NCBI GenBank assembly: GCA_018712945.1 | Contig: DVFZ01000116.1 | Span: forward strand, 1-59,202 | DNA from: Candidatus Pullichristensenella stercorigallinarum | Lineage (GTDB): Bacteria; Bacillota; Clostridia; Christensenellales; Aristaeellaceae | Direction: 5' to 3' | Length of the DNA: 59,202 nucleotides | Part shown: piece by piece, positions 40,797-48,002 of the stretch | How the letters are laid out: each line of letters starts with the position of its first letter | How positions within the stretch are numbered: position 1 is the stretch's first letter | Notes under the pieces: generated by a model | The model's input: only the letters and a program-made list of their open reading frames with translations | The model's database searches: none | Told to the model about the DNA's origin: nothing | Translations under genes and position numbers: made by a program

Positions 40797-41684
40797 TTGA
40801 AATCCATCGAATCCAGTGGAAAGACCGTCAAGGACGCCATTAACCAAGGCGTTAAGGAGCTGGGCTGCGACCCCAGCGATGTAGATATTGAAGTTTTGGA
40901 AATGGGCAGCCCGGGACTGTTCGGCATGTTTGGCCGCTTGGCCCGCGTTAAGCTCACCCTCAAGGAAGCGGAGGATGATTTTGAGATTGAAATGCCGGCG
41001 ATGACGCTTGACCAGCCTGGGCCGAAATCCAGCCGCAACCGCCGCCGCGAGGAAAAGCCCAAGGTAAAGAGCGCGCCCGCAGTTCAGGAAGCCGAGCGCG
41101 AACAGCCGGTTGAAAAGCCGCGCAAGTCCAAACCCCGTGTCCGCAAAGAAAGTGAGCCGGCGACCGTTGAAGCCCCCGCGCCTGTTGCGCCGGTGGAGCC
41201 GGAAGCCCCGTTTGTGGAAACCGCTTATGAAAATCTGACCGATGATGCCAAGCGCGCCATGGAATTCCTTTCCGGCATGATTGAGCGCATGGGCGTCCAG
41301 GCGGAACTCAAAGCTTGCGAAACGACTGAGCAGCTCCGCGTGCAGCTCTTTGGCGAGAGCATGAGCATACTCATCGGACGCCGTGGCGAAACGCTCGACG
41401 CTTTGCAGTATCTTACCAGCTTGAATGTGAATCGCGGCCGCGAGGAATACCTGCGCGTGTCGCTGGACACCGAAAATTACCGCGCCAAGCGCGAGGAAGC
41501 GTTGCGCAAGCTGGCTGCGCGCATGGCCAATCGCTGCCGTAAGACCGGTAAGCGCGTGGCGCTTGAGCCAATGAACCCCTATGAGCGCAGAATTCTGCAC
41601 TCCGCCCTGCAAGGCGACCCCACCGTCACTACCCATTCCGAGGGTGAGGAGCCGTACCGCCGGGTTATCATTACGCTGAAGTAG
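40797..41684 (+). CDS. jag: RNA-binding protein Jag/KhpB (Jag_N-KH-R3H)
   Basis: Single-stranded RNA-binding protein linked to cell division and sporulation. Order in the 295 residues: Jag_N (~1-55; GKTVKDAINQGVKELG, GSPGLFGMFGR), a charged disordered linker (~60-145), KH-II (~150-215; ILIGRRGETLDALQYLTSL), R3H (~220-290; RKTGKRVALEPMNPYERR, HSALQGDPTVTTHSEG). The start is TTG 40797 behind TAAGGAGG. It immediately follows yidC as in most Bacillota; a terminator follows. Confidence 0.96.
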   Translation: MKSIESSGKTVKDAINQGVKELGCDPSDVDIEVLEMGSPGLFGMFGRLARVKLTLKEAEDDFEIEMPAMTLDQPGPKSSRNRRREEKPKVKSAPAVQEAEREQPVEKPRKSKPRVRKESEPATVEAPAPVAPVEPEAPFVETAYENLTDDAKRAMEFLSGMIERMGVQAELKACETTEQLRVQLFGESMSILIGRRGETLDALQYLTSLNVNRGREEYLRVSLDTENYRAKREEALRKLAARMANRCRKTGKRVALEPMNPYERRILHSALQGDPTVTTHSEGEEPYRRVIITLK

Positions 41685-41701
41685 TCTCATAAACGCAAAA
41701 G

Positions 41702-41736
41702 TTGCTTCCAAACAATGCAGTTGGAAGCAATTTTTG
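41702..41736 (+). terminator. Terminator after jag
   Basis: TTGCTTCCAA (41702-41711) pairs perfectly with TTGGAAGCAA (41721-41730), followed by TTTTTG. Confidence 0.93.
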
Positions 41737-41879
41737 TATCCCGCGCACATGCCCTTTTGAAGGCCTGCGAATCTGACGGGCAGTCCGCCTTGTTAGCATA
41801 GAGCAGACGCGCCGTGGTTTGTTTGAAAAGGAAAAACCGCATCCCTTCCGACGGCATATGCTGCCTGGGAGGGATGTTT

Positions 41880-42863
41880 ATGAGAAAATGGTTTGCGGCG
41901 CTTACCGCGCTGCTGATTTTGTGTATTCCGGCGCTGGCCTTTGGGCCTGCCTCGGAAACGGTGCATGGCATCGACGTGAGCGTATACAATGGTCACGTCG
42001 ACTTTGCGAGCGTGGCGGAGGCTGGCATCCGCATGGTATATATCCGCTCTTCGCTGGGATTTTCCTATGTAGACCCTACAGCGGAGCGCAATGCCGATGG
42101 AGCGCGCGACGCGGGGCTGGAATTCGGCTTTTATCACTTCTGCACTGCCTCTACCGAGGAAGAAGCAGTACGGCAGGCGCGTTTTTTTGCTGAAACCATC
42201 GCCCGCTACGACTATGCGCTGAAACCCGTAATGGAGTTATCCCCCGCGCGTGAACTCGACCGCACCGAAACAACCGACGTGGCGCTTGCTTTCTTAAGCG
42301 AGGTTCAACGCCGCACCGGACGGGAACCGGCCATATATTGTTCGGCTTCCACAGCGCGCGACGATTATGACAGCCGCCTTGCCTCGTATAGCCTTTGGGT
42401 GGCGGATTATGGGGCGCGCGAACCTGAGAGCAACGACATCTGGGAGACATGGGCTGGCTGGCAATACAGCGATCGCGGCAGGGTTGACGGCGTAAACGGC
42501 AATGTCGATCTCGACCTATTTACTGCGGAAATGCGTTCCGAGCCCGCCCCCACACAGAGCGCCGGACCCACAGCGACGCCGACGGCAATACCGACGGCCA
42601 CACCGACAGCAACGCCGACAGCAACGCCGACGGCCATGCCGACAGTCTGTCCGACGATGACGCCGACTGTCGTTCCAACCAATACGCCTATGCCAACGGC
42701 AACCGCCACGCCGGGTGAGGCCAATGCCTATGTAGTGCAGCCGGGCGATACGCTTACGATCATCGCCCAGCAGTTTGGCACCACGGCGGAGGAACTGGCG
42801 AAGCGCAACGGCATTGCAGACCCATCCGTCATCTACGCCGGACAGATTATTTACTACCGATAA
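41880..42863 (+). CDS. Secreted GH25 lysozyme-like protein with a C-terminal LysM domain
   Basis: A 327-residue exported protein. An N-terminal signal peptide (WFAALTALLILCIPALAFG) precedes a GH25 (glycosyl hydrolase family 25) domain: GIDVSVYNGHVDFASVAEAG (~26) and YFHFC-like FGFYHFCTAS, YDYALKPVMELSP and AGWQYSDRGRVDGVNGNVD. At the position where active GH25 enzymes have Asp-x-Glu, this reads Met-Glu-Leu-Ser, so activity is doubtful. A Thr-Pro-Thr-Ala repeat linker (~225-275) and a final LysM (YVVQPGDTLTIIAQQFG) bind the wall. ATG 41880 is seven bases after GGGAGGG. Confidence 0.88.
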   Translation: MRKWFAALTALLILCIPALAFGPASETVHGIDVSVYNGHVDFASVAEAGIRMVYIRSSLGFSYVDPTAERNADGARDAGLEFGFYHFCTASTEEEAVRQARFFAETIARYDYALKPVMELSPARELDRTETTDVALAFLSEVQRRTGREPAIYCSASTARDDYDSRLASYSLWVADYGAREPESNDIWETWAGWQYSDRGRVDGVNGNVDLDLFTAEMRSEPAPTQSAGPTATPTAIPTATPTATPTATPTAMPTVCPTMTPTVVPTNTPMPTATATPGEANAYVVQPGDTLTIIAQQFGTTAEELAKRNGIADPSVIYAGQIIYYR

Positions 42864-42869
42864 ATCTTT

Positions 42870-42894
42870 GCCCGCCGTCTGTATGACGGCGGGC
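42870..42894 (+). terminator. Hairpin after the GH25-LysM gene
   Basis: GCCCGCCGTC (42870-42879) pairs perfectly with GACGGCGGGC (42885-42894), seven bases after the stop. No T-run, so a weak or Rho-assisted terminator. Confidence 0.7.
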
Positions 42895-43402
42895 CTTACG
42901 CATGGGCAATTCCAGAACCCGCCGCTGTTATAAGAGGCCGGCAGGAGTGCCGCCGCCGTATTGACTGCGCGGGCGTGCCTGCAAAGAAATGTTCAGGCGA
43001 GGCGCCGAACGGCATTCAGGGACAGGTTTTCACGAATGTTGCGATGCGAATCCAGCGCTGGCGGTTCCCGCTCTGCACGTGTAAACACGAAGGAGGGAAG
43101 CACGGCAGAACTGGGGGACGATCTTTCCGTTGCCTCGCAGGTAGCGTATGGATTGCGTTTTCGTCAGGCAAGAGCGGCGAATGGCCAACTTTACCAGGAA
43201 CTCAGCGGTGTTTTCGCAAGGCTCTTTGCCTGTAACACATATTCCTCTGCGATCAGAGGCACAAAAGGATGTTTTGCAAAATACAGCTTTGCAGATACAG
43301 CCGATTTTCAAAACCGGCAAATTCCCATCCATGTATCCGCAAAAGCAACCACGGGAATGCCTGCAAAAACCGCCTCTGAACGCTTGCGGATAATGAATGC
43401 GT
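42895..43402. other. Gene-poor stretch with decayed-looking sequence
   Basis: About 500 bases whose base composition is lower in GC than the flanks. Overlapping open frames on both strands (for instance 42961-43431 plus, 43030-43473 minus) show no recognisable family, poor or no ribosome binding sites, and mutually incompatible overlap. Short sections resemble other intergenic sites in this window (26917, 22440), so it may be a patch of repeated or relic DNA. Confidence 0.45.
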
Positions 43403-43921
43403 TTATAATAGCTTTTCGTATGCGATTTTAACGCTGTTGTCGAACCAAATCGTTCCGCAATAGGCGAAGCCATTTTTGGACAGTAAATGCTTCATCACTT
43501 CGTTGTTTTCATCGGTATCAATGCGGAAACTCCCTGTTTTGCGGCGCTTCATGCAATCTTCGGCCAGTCTGAGGGAAACGGTGGCCAGCCCTTTTCCCCT
43601 GAATTCGGCGCCAATGGCGAGACGGTGAAGAACCCCATAGGAGGATGTATTGTTGAGCCAATGTCCGTTGAGGCCGTCGTATGCCGGCTCACCTTCAAAA
43701 TCAATGCACATATACGCAAGGGGGCATTCGTCTGTCATCAGAAAGTAGCCCTTTTGGTTTGCGATATCATTTCTGATTGTATTTGCATCCGGGTATCCCT
43801 TTTGCCATTGATCTACGCCCTTGGATTTCAGAAATGCTTTTGCCTCATTGATAAAGGCCATGGCAATATCTTCTTCGCTTGGTTCAACAATTTTCAGAGA
43901 GTATTGACTTAATATGCTCAT
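43403..43921 (-). CDS. GNAT family N-acetyltransferase
   Basis: Predicted acetyl-CoA-dependent acetyltransferase. The 172 residues contain the acetyl-CoA pyrophosphate loop, here LHRLAIGAEFRGKGLATVSLRL (parts LHRLAIGAEF and RGKGLATVS), the motif A, plus later FRIDTDENNEVMKHLLSKNG and FAYCGTIWF, typical of GNAT motif B. It starts at ATG 43921 with GGGAGAGGAAG nearby. Its codons are noticeably more AT-rich than the neighbours', suggesting later arrival. Substrate unknown. Confidence 0.85.
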   Translation of the reverse strand: MSILSQYSLKIVEPSEEDIAMAFINEAKAFLKSKGVDQWQKGYPDANTIRNDIANQKGYFLMTDECPLAYMCIDFEGEPAYDGLNGHWLNNTSSYGVLHRLAIGAEFRGKGLATVSLRLAEDCMKRRKTGSFRIDTDENNEVMKHLLSKNGFAYCGTIWFDNSVKIAYEKLL

Positions 43922-43942
43922 TGCAAACTTCCTCTCCCGCTT

Positions 43943-44005
43943 TCAAAATTGGATGCTTCCTGTTTTTAAAACATCTTTGCCGCTGGGACCGTCATAAGTA
44001 GGCAT
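43943..44005 (-). CDS. Possible 20-residue peptide upstream of the GNAT gene
   Basis: Short frame from ATG 44005 to TGA 43943, with GGAGGCG at a good distance (eight bases). It encodes MPTYDGPSGKDVLKTGSIQF. It lies 21 bases before the GNAT start on the same strand. It could be a leader peptide or the remnant start of an older gene; support is only the ribosome binding site and the position. Confidence 0.3.
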   Translation of the reverse strand: MPTYDGPSGKDVLKTGSIQF

Positions 44006-44181
44006 GATGAACGCCTCCGCATGGGGCCGGGTGAACCGCCGCCTATGCGGCCATTACCACCGAAATGTTGAGAAATCTCAAGGCAGAAGGGCAGCCCCGC
44101 AGCATTTCACGGTTTGAAAGGGCACATATTGTTGGGGCAGGACGTTGGGCAGCGCGCGAGAAAAAAGCCGTGTAATACATG

Positions 44182-44275
44182 TTGACACTTTCCTTTCTCT
44201 GCAAAGTATGATATAATGCACATGATGGACAGCAAATGCTCTGTGCAATATATAATACGATATGTTTGATATAAT
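44182..44275 (+). promoter_or_regulatory. Promoter region of the XRE-cupin regulator, with repeated TATAAT elements
   Basis: TTGACA at 44182-44187 with TATGAT at 44207-44212 (19-base spacer), and further TATAAT boxes at 44212, 44251 and 44270. GATATAATG occurs twice (44210-44218 and 44268-44276). The run is AT-rich and probably contains overlapping start sites and the regulator's own binding site. Confidence 0.55.
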
Positions 44276-44298
44276 GTCAAGTGGGGGAGGAGAATTTT

Positions 44299-44916
44299 TT
44301 GGAGGAAATCAATGCGCTTTTTTCCGCGAACTTGAAGCGCTTGCGCGAAACGCGGCGCATGAGTCTGGACGAGGTATCGCGCTTGTCTGGCGTGAGCAAG
44401 AGCATGTTGGGGCAGATTGAGCGCGGCGAGGTCAATCCGACGATTTCCACAGTATGGAAAATCGCGTCCGGCCTGAAGGTGCCATACAGTCAGCTGCTTA
44501 GCCGGCCACAGAGCGAGTGCGAGCCGGTGCATATCAGCAACATCCGCCCCATCGAGGCAGATGAGGGGCGTTATCGCAACTATCTGCTCTTTCCCATGGA
44601 GGAAGGGCGGCGCTTTGAGGTGCTTTATATCGAGATTGATGCCGGGGGCGGGCTGAAGGCCGATGCGCATCCGCAGGGCACGCAGGAGTTTATCACCGTT
44701 TTTTCCGGCACACTGCGGGTGTGCCTGGACGATGGCACGCTCGAGACGCGCAAGGATGAAGCCATTCAAGGCCGCGAGGCAAACCCGCATACCCGCACGA
44801 CGGTTGAGACGCATGCGGGCGGGGCCGTGCGCTTCGCCGCCGACCGGCCGCATAGCTATGCCTGCGTGGGCGAAGAAACTTGCCGGTTGAGCATGATTAT
44901 TTATTATCCTGGATAG
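44299..44916 (+). CDS. XRE-family regulator with C-terminal cupin domain
   Basis: A 205-residue transcription factor: N-terminal HTH (LSANLKR-like: FSANLKRLRETRRMSLDEVS, LSGVSKSMLGQIERGEVNPT, ~1-65) and a C-terminal cupin barrel (~100-205; DAGGGLKADAHPQGTQEF, HTRTTVETHAGGAVRFAADR and PHSYACVGEE) that senses a small ligand or metal. It belongs to the group that regulates, among others, amino-acid and polyamine pathways in other bacteria. The start is TTG 44299, seven bases after GGAGG; GTG 44281 would place the ribosome binding site inside the gene. Target genes are not obvious; the next gene is a DUF3788 protein. Confidence 0.9.
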   Translation: MEEINALFSANLKRLRETRRMSLDEVSRLSGVSKSMLGQIERGEVNPTISTVWKIASGLKVPYSQLLSRPQSECEPVHISNIRPIEADEGRYRNYLLFPMEEGRRFEVLYIEIDAGGGLKADAHPQGTQEFITVFSGTLRVCLDDGTLETRKDEAIQGREANPHTRTTVETHAGGAVRFAADRPHSYACVGEETCRLSMIIYYPG

Positions 44917-45031
44917 CGGTTCCGGGAAGCTATGCCCAAATCCGGTTTGCCTTAGCGGATAGGGCAAGGCGATGCGGTTGGCCGGAAATGGTGTTAACAT
45001 GCGCGCCGTCTGTTTTTGGCAGATTTCAGTA

Positions 45032-45097
45032 TGAACGGTTTCTTGCTACATTCCATGGCCATAACGCTGGAAATAACGTACAAGAAACCGTTTTTTT
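45032..45097 (+). terminator. Terminator after the XRE-cupin gene, with a long loop
   Basis: AACGGTTTCTTG (45032-45043) pairs perfectly with CAAGAAACCGTT (45081-45092), followed by TTTTT. The 37-base loop contains a smaller TTCCA/TGGAA hairpin. It ends the regulator transcript ~115 bases after the stop. Confidence 0.85.
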
Positions 45098-45127
45098 GTC
45101 GAAACTTCTATTTTTGTGCCGAACATC

Positions 45128-45156
45128 TTGACAGTGGGTGGCAAATGTGCTATTCT
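45128..45156 (+). promoter_or_regulatory. Promoter of the DUF3788 gene
   Basis: TTGACA (45128-45133), 17-base spacer, TATTCT (45151-45156), 28 bases before the start. Confidence 0.75.
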
Positions 45157-45183
45157 AAAAGATAACCACCGGGAGGTATACTT

Positions 45184-45627
45184 ATGCAGAATGAACTACT
45201 TTATACACCCGTTTACGTTGCTCCCACGCAGGAGGAACTGCGCGCGATGATGGGCGGCGCTTACGCGGGATGTAAGGCCATCCGCGATTTTACGCAGGCC
45301 AATTATAAAATTGAAGAACGCTGGCGCTATTCCGACAAACGAGACGCTTTTGATTGCCTGATCTACGATGGCGACAAGCGCCTGTGTTCCCTGCACCTGC
45401 GCGAGGGCCGGCTTTCGCTGCTGGTGATGTTTTCGCAAAGCGAGTGCGCGGTGGTGGAGGCGCGTCTTTCGGCGCTCCGCCCGGCTGTGCGCGCCTGTTA
45501 CGAGCAGGCCAACGTGCGCGATGGCGTGCGCTGGGTGCGTGTGGCGCTGGAGAGCAACGCCGCGTTGGAGGATATCTTTTCCCTCATCCGCCTCAAGGCG
45601 GAGTTGACGGGAATGGAGAACATATAA
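45184..45627 (+). CDS. DUF3788 family protein
   Basis: A 147-residue cytosolic protein of the DUF3788/DUF1801-like kind, common in Bacillota and of unknown function. The features that suggest the family are the Trp/Arg-rich RWRYSDKRDAFDCLIYDGDK, a beta-rich core (LCSLHLREGRLSLLVMFSQS) and a C-terminal WVRVALESNAALEDIFSLIR. It has its own promoter and a good GGGAGG. An Mrp-like gene follows after 27 bases. Confidence 0.7.
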   Translation: MQNELLYTPVYVAPTQEELRAMMGGAYAGCKAIRDFTQANYKIEERWRYSDKRDAFDCLIYDGDKRLCSLHLREGRLSLLVMFSQSECAVVEARLSALRPAVRACYEQANVRDGVRWVRVALESNAALEDIFSLIRLKAELTGMENI

Positions 45628-45654
45628 ACACAAACACTTCGGAGATGATGGAAA

Positions 45655-46482
45655 ATGAGTGAAAACTGCACCCATGACTGTGGCTCCTGTTCCGCCGATT
45701 GCGCCAGCCGCACGGCAGATTTTCGTGCGGAGCAAAATCAGCACAGCAATGTCAAAAAGGTCATCGGGATCGTCAGCGGCAAGGGCGGCGTAGGCAAATC
45801 GCTGGTCACCTCGCTTCTGGCGGTTACAGCCCGCAGGCGCGGTTATGAAACGGCCATTCTCGATGCCGATATCACTGGCCCTTCGATTCCCAAAGCCTTC
45901 AACGTCCATGAGCAGCTGATGGGCACGGATGACGGCGTGATTCCCGCCCAGACCAAGACGGGCATTCGCCTGGTCAGCCTCAACCTGCTGTTGGAAAACG
46001 AGACGGATCCGGTTGTGTGGCGCGGCCCAATCATCGCCGGCACGGTCAAGCAGTTCTGGACGGATGTGATGTGGGGCGATGTGGACTTTATGTTTGTGGA
46101 CATGCCTCCGGGAACGGGCGATGTGCCGCTGACGGTGTTCCAGTCCCTGCCCGTGGATGGCGTAATTCTGGTCACCTCCCCGCAGGAGCTGGTGGGTATG
46201 ATCGTCAAAAAGGCCGCCCGCATGGCGGAAATGATGAATGTGCCGGTGTTGGGGCTGGTGGAAAACATGTCCGGTTTCCAGTGCGACCAGTGCGGCAAGG
46301 TACACGATATTTTCGGCGCCAGCCATGCGGAGGCCGTTGCCAAGGAGCTTGGCATCCCGGTCTGCGCCCGTCTGCCCATCAATCCCAAGTTGGCCGCCGC
46401 CTGCGACAAGGGCATGGTGGAGCTGTTTGAGGGCGACTGGCTGGAGAAGATCGCGGATGCGATTTGCGGCGAGGACAAGTAA
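45655..46482 (+). CDS. Mrp/NBP35-type iron-sulfur carrier ATPase
   Basis: Scaffold/carrier for Fe-S clusters with a P-loop NTPase domain. The 275 residues begin with a Cys cluster (CTHDCGSCSADC, ~4-15) that resembles the N-terminal ferredoxin-like site of eukaryotic NBP35 rather than plain Mrp. Walker A is GIVSGKGGVGKSLVTS (~38), switch I DADITGPSIPK (~62), Walker B/switch II FMFVDMPPGTGDVPLT (~145), and CDQCGKV (~207) is the CxxC that holds the bridging cluster. It is followed by a strong terminator. Fits an anaerobe rich in Fe-S enzymes. Confidence 0.93.
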   Translation: MSENCTHDCGSCSADCASRTADFRAEQNQHSNVKKVIGIVSGKGGVGKSLVTSLLAVTARRRGYETAILDADITGPSIPKAFNVHEQLMGTDDGVIPAQTKTGIRLVSLNLLLENETDPVVWRGPIIAGTVKQFWTDVMWGDVDFMFVDMPPGTGDVPLTVFQSLPVDGVILVTSPQELVGMIVKKAARMAEMMNVPVLGLVENMSGFQCDQCGKVHDIFGASHAEAVAKELGIPVCARLPINPKLAAACDKGMVELFEGDWLEKIADAICGEDK

Positions 46483-46524
46483 TCAATCAAAATTTGTTTT
46501 GTCCGGGCTTTCAGGGCAAATGAA

Positions 46525-46555
46525 GCGGAGCGGGATCACCGCTCCGCGCTTTTTG
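46525..46555 (+). terminator. Terminator after the Mrp-type gene
   Basis: GCGGAGCGG (46525-46533) pairs perfectly with CCGCTCCGC (46539-46547), followed by GCTTTTT. Confidence 0.9.
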
Positions 46556-46562
46556 TATATTG

Positions 46563-46590
46563 CCCCTCGCTTGGAGCGGGGGTTCGGGAA
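46563..46590 (+). other. Hairpin motif, copy 2, upstream of a tiny ORF
   Basis: CCCCTCGC (46563-46570) pairs with GCGGGGG (46576-46582, T bulged) around TTGGA, then TTCGGGAAAT. Same organisation as 18986-19015, again directly after a terminator T-run and just before a short ORF. Confidence 0.5.
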
Positions 46591-46594
46591 ATAC

Positions 46595-46783
46595 ATGGCT
46601 TTCAGAAAAAACGGCAAGCCCATTATGGGTAAGAAGAAAAGCGCGTTGACAAAGGTCAATGGGCAAACGGCGACGTTTAGCGGCATCCAGGCGAAAGGGC
46701 GCGTGAGCCCTGGCTATTCGGAGCGCGTGAGCGCCGCCGGGATCGTGCCTTATTCAAACTGCTGGCTTAGCCTGGCAGTGTGA
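46595..46783 (+). CDS. Possible 62-residue small basic protein
   Basis: Short ORF from ATG 46595, beginning MAFRKNGKPIMGKKKSALTK and ending NCWLSLAV. The first third is strongly basic, the rest Gly/Ser/Val-rich. There is no good ribosome binding site except what the hairpin motif supplies (GGGAAATAC before the ATG). It is related to the 19026-19112 ORF in position relative to hairpin and terminator, not in sequence. I recognise no family. Confidence 0.35.
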   Translation: MAFRKNGKPIMGKKKSALTKVNGQTATFSGIQAKGRVSPGYSERVSAAGIVPYSNCWLSLAV

Positions 46784-46954
46784 TTTAGGGGAGGACGCCG
46801 CCTGGTTTGACGGCCATAAACCTTCGCTTCTGTCACGCATCTGCCGCAAAATACATCCACTCCCGCGATATGGCCCAAATTTGGGAATGGCAATCAATGG
46901 GTTTGCATACTGCCGTTTCATAACTTTCCGTCAGATCCCAGCCAGAAATTGCAT

Positions 46955-46983
46955 TTGCGTTTCCCGCCGCGTTATGGAATAAT
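46955..46983 (+). promoter_or_regulatory. Promoter of the DUF3810 gene
   Basis: TTGCGT (46955-46960), 17-base spacer, AATAAT (46978-46983), 22 bases before the start. A second TTGCAT lies just upstream. Confidence 0.5.
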
Positions 46984-47005
46984 GAACGTACAAGGAGGGA
47001 GACAT

Positions 47006-47950
47006 ATGCTCTACATAGCCGCGGGGGTTCTGGCCGGAGGGTCAATGCTGTTCGTGCTTGCCTGCCGCTGCTTTCCGGGGCTGGCCGAGGGCTGGATGGA
47101 GGCGGTGTTTGCGCCGGTTGCCTCCGCGCTTGCTTCGCTGTCGGGCAAATGCGCGTTTCCCATAGCCGAGCCGCTGGCGCTGTTGCTGGTGGCGCTGTTG
47201 GTATTTTTGCTGTTTCGATCCCGGCGGGGGGCCTGCCTGCTGCTTTCCGGCATTGTGGCGGGCTATGCGCTTTTTTGGACGCCCGCATACTTTGTTCCAG
47301 AGCGATATCCCGTCGATGGGCAGGTGGAAAGCGGCGCGCTGACGGCGGTGTGCGGGGAGTTGATTGAGCGGCTGAACGCATACGGCGCGTTTGCGCTTCC
47401 AGACGATCTTTGTGAACGCGCCCTGGAAGCCGCCTCCCTCGCGGAGCCGCCCGCGCCCCTGACCGCCGCGCCCAAATACGCCCGCTACCCCGAGTGGATG
47501 CGCGCGCTTTCACTGGCCGGGCTGTATGTGCCGTGGACGTTTGAGGCGGTCGTCAATCCGGACGAAGCGGAGGCGGGCAGGCCATTTACGGCGGTACACG
47601 AACTGATGCACATGGGCGGCGTCGCCGATGAGGGGCAGGCGAATATTTATGCGTATGTGGCCTGTCAACAGGCGGGCGGCGCGTTCGCCTATTCCTCCGA
47701 TCTTTGGGCGCTGCAATACGCCATGGCCGCGTTGGGTGAATTGGACGGCGCGGCATGGAACGACTGCCTGGGCCGCCTTTCCGAAAGCGTGCGCGCCGAT
47801 TTCTTTGCCATTGGCGGCGGCGCGCCCCCGTCCGCGGCAAGCGGCGGCGCCGTGGAGGCGTTTTTGCGCCTGGGCGGCATTTCCGAAAAAACGGCAAATT
47901 ATGGCGCGCTGGCCGTGTGGCTGTGCAATGCGTATTGTATGAACGCATAG
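47006..47950 (+). CDS. DUF3810 family membrane-associated metalloprotease-like protein
   Basis: A 314-residue protein with two or three N-terminal membrane helices (LYIAAGVLAGGSMLFVLAC; PLALLLVALLVFLLF; GACLLLSGIVAGYALF) and an outward zinc-protease-like domain with TAVHELMHMGGVADEGQANI (HExxH at ~193, plus a downstream E-x-x-N), which is the DUF3810 hallmark. Substrate unknown. ATG 47006 follows AAGGAGG. Its stop is 52 bases before the glucan synthase start and the two may share a transcript. Confidence 0.88.
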   Translation: MLYIAAGVLAGGSMLFVLACRCFPGLAEGWMEAVFAPVASALASLSGKCAFPIAEPLALLLVALLVFLLFRSRRGACLLLSGIVAGYALFWTPAYFVPERYPVDGQVESGALTAVCGELIERLNAYGAFALPDDLCERALEAASLAEPPAPLTAAPKYARYPEWMRALSLAGLYVPWTFEAVVNPDEAEAGRPFTAVHELMHMGGVADEGQANIYAYVACQQAGGAFAYSSDLWALQYAMAALGELDGAAWNDCLGRLSESVRADFFAIGGGAPPSAASGGAVEAFLRLGGISEKTANYGALAVWLCNAYCMNA

Positions 47951-48002
47951 AAAACCGCGCACACTGAAGTATCAGCGAATGATATTTCAGGAGGACGCAC
48001 AC

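Noticed and set aside
42570-42715. Short tandem DNA repeats (ACGCCGACAGCA-like) as CRISPR or minisatellite
   Set aside because: They encode the Thr-Pro-Thr-Ala linker of the GH25-LysM protein; no spacers.
42961-43431. 156-codon plus-strand frame
   Set aside because: Ends inside the GNAT gene on the other strand, has no ribosome binding site and no recognisable domain.
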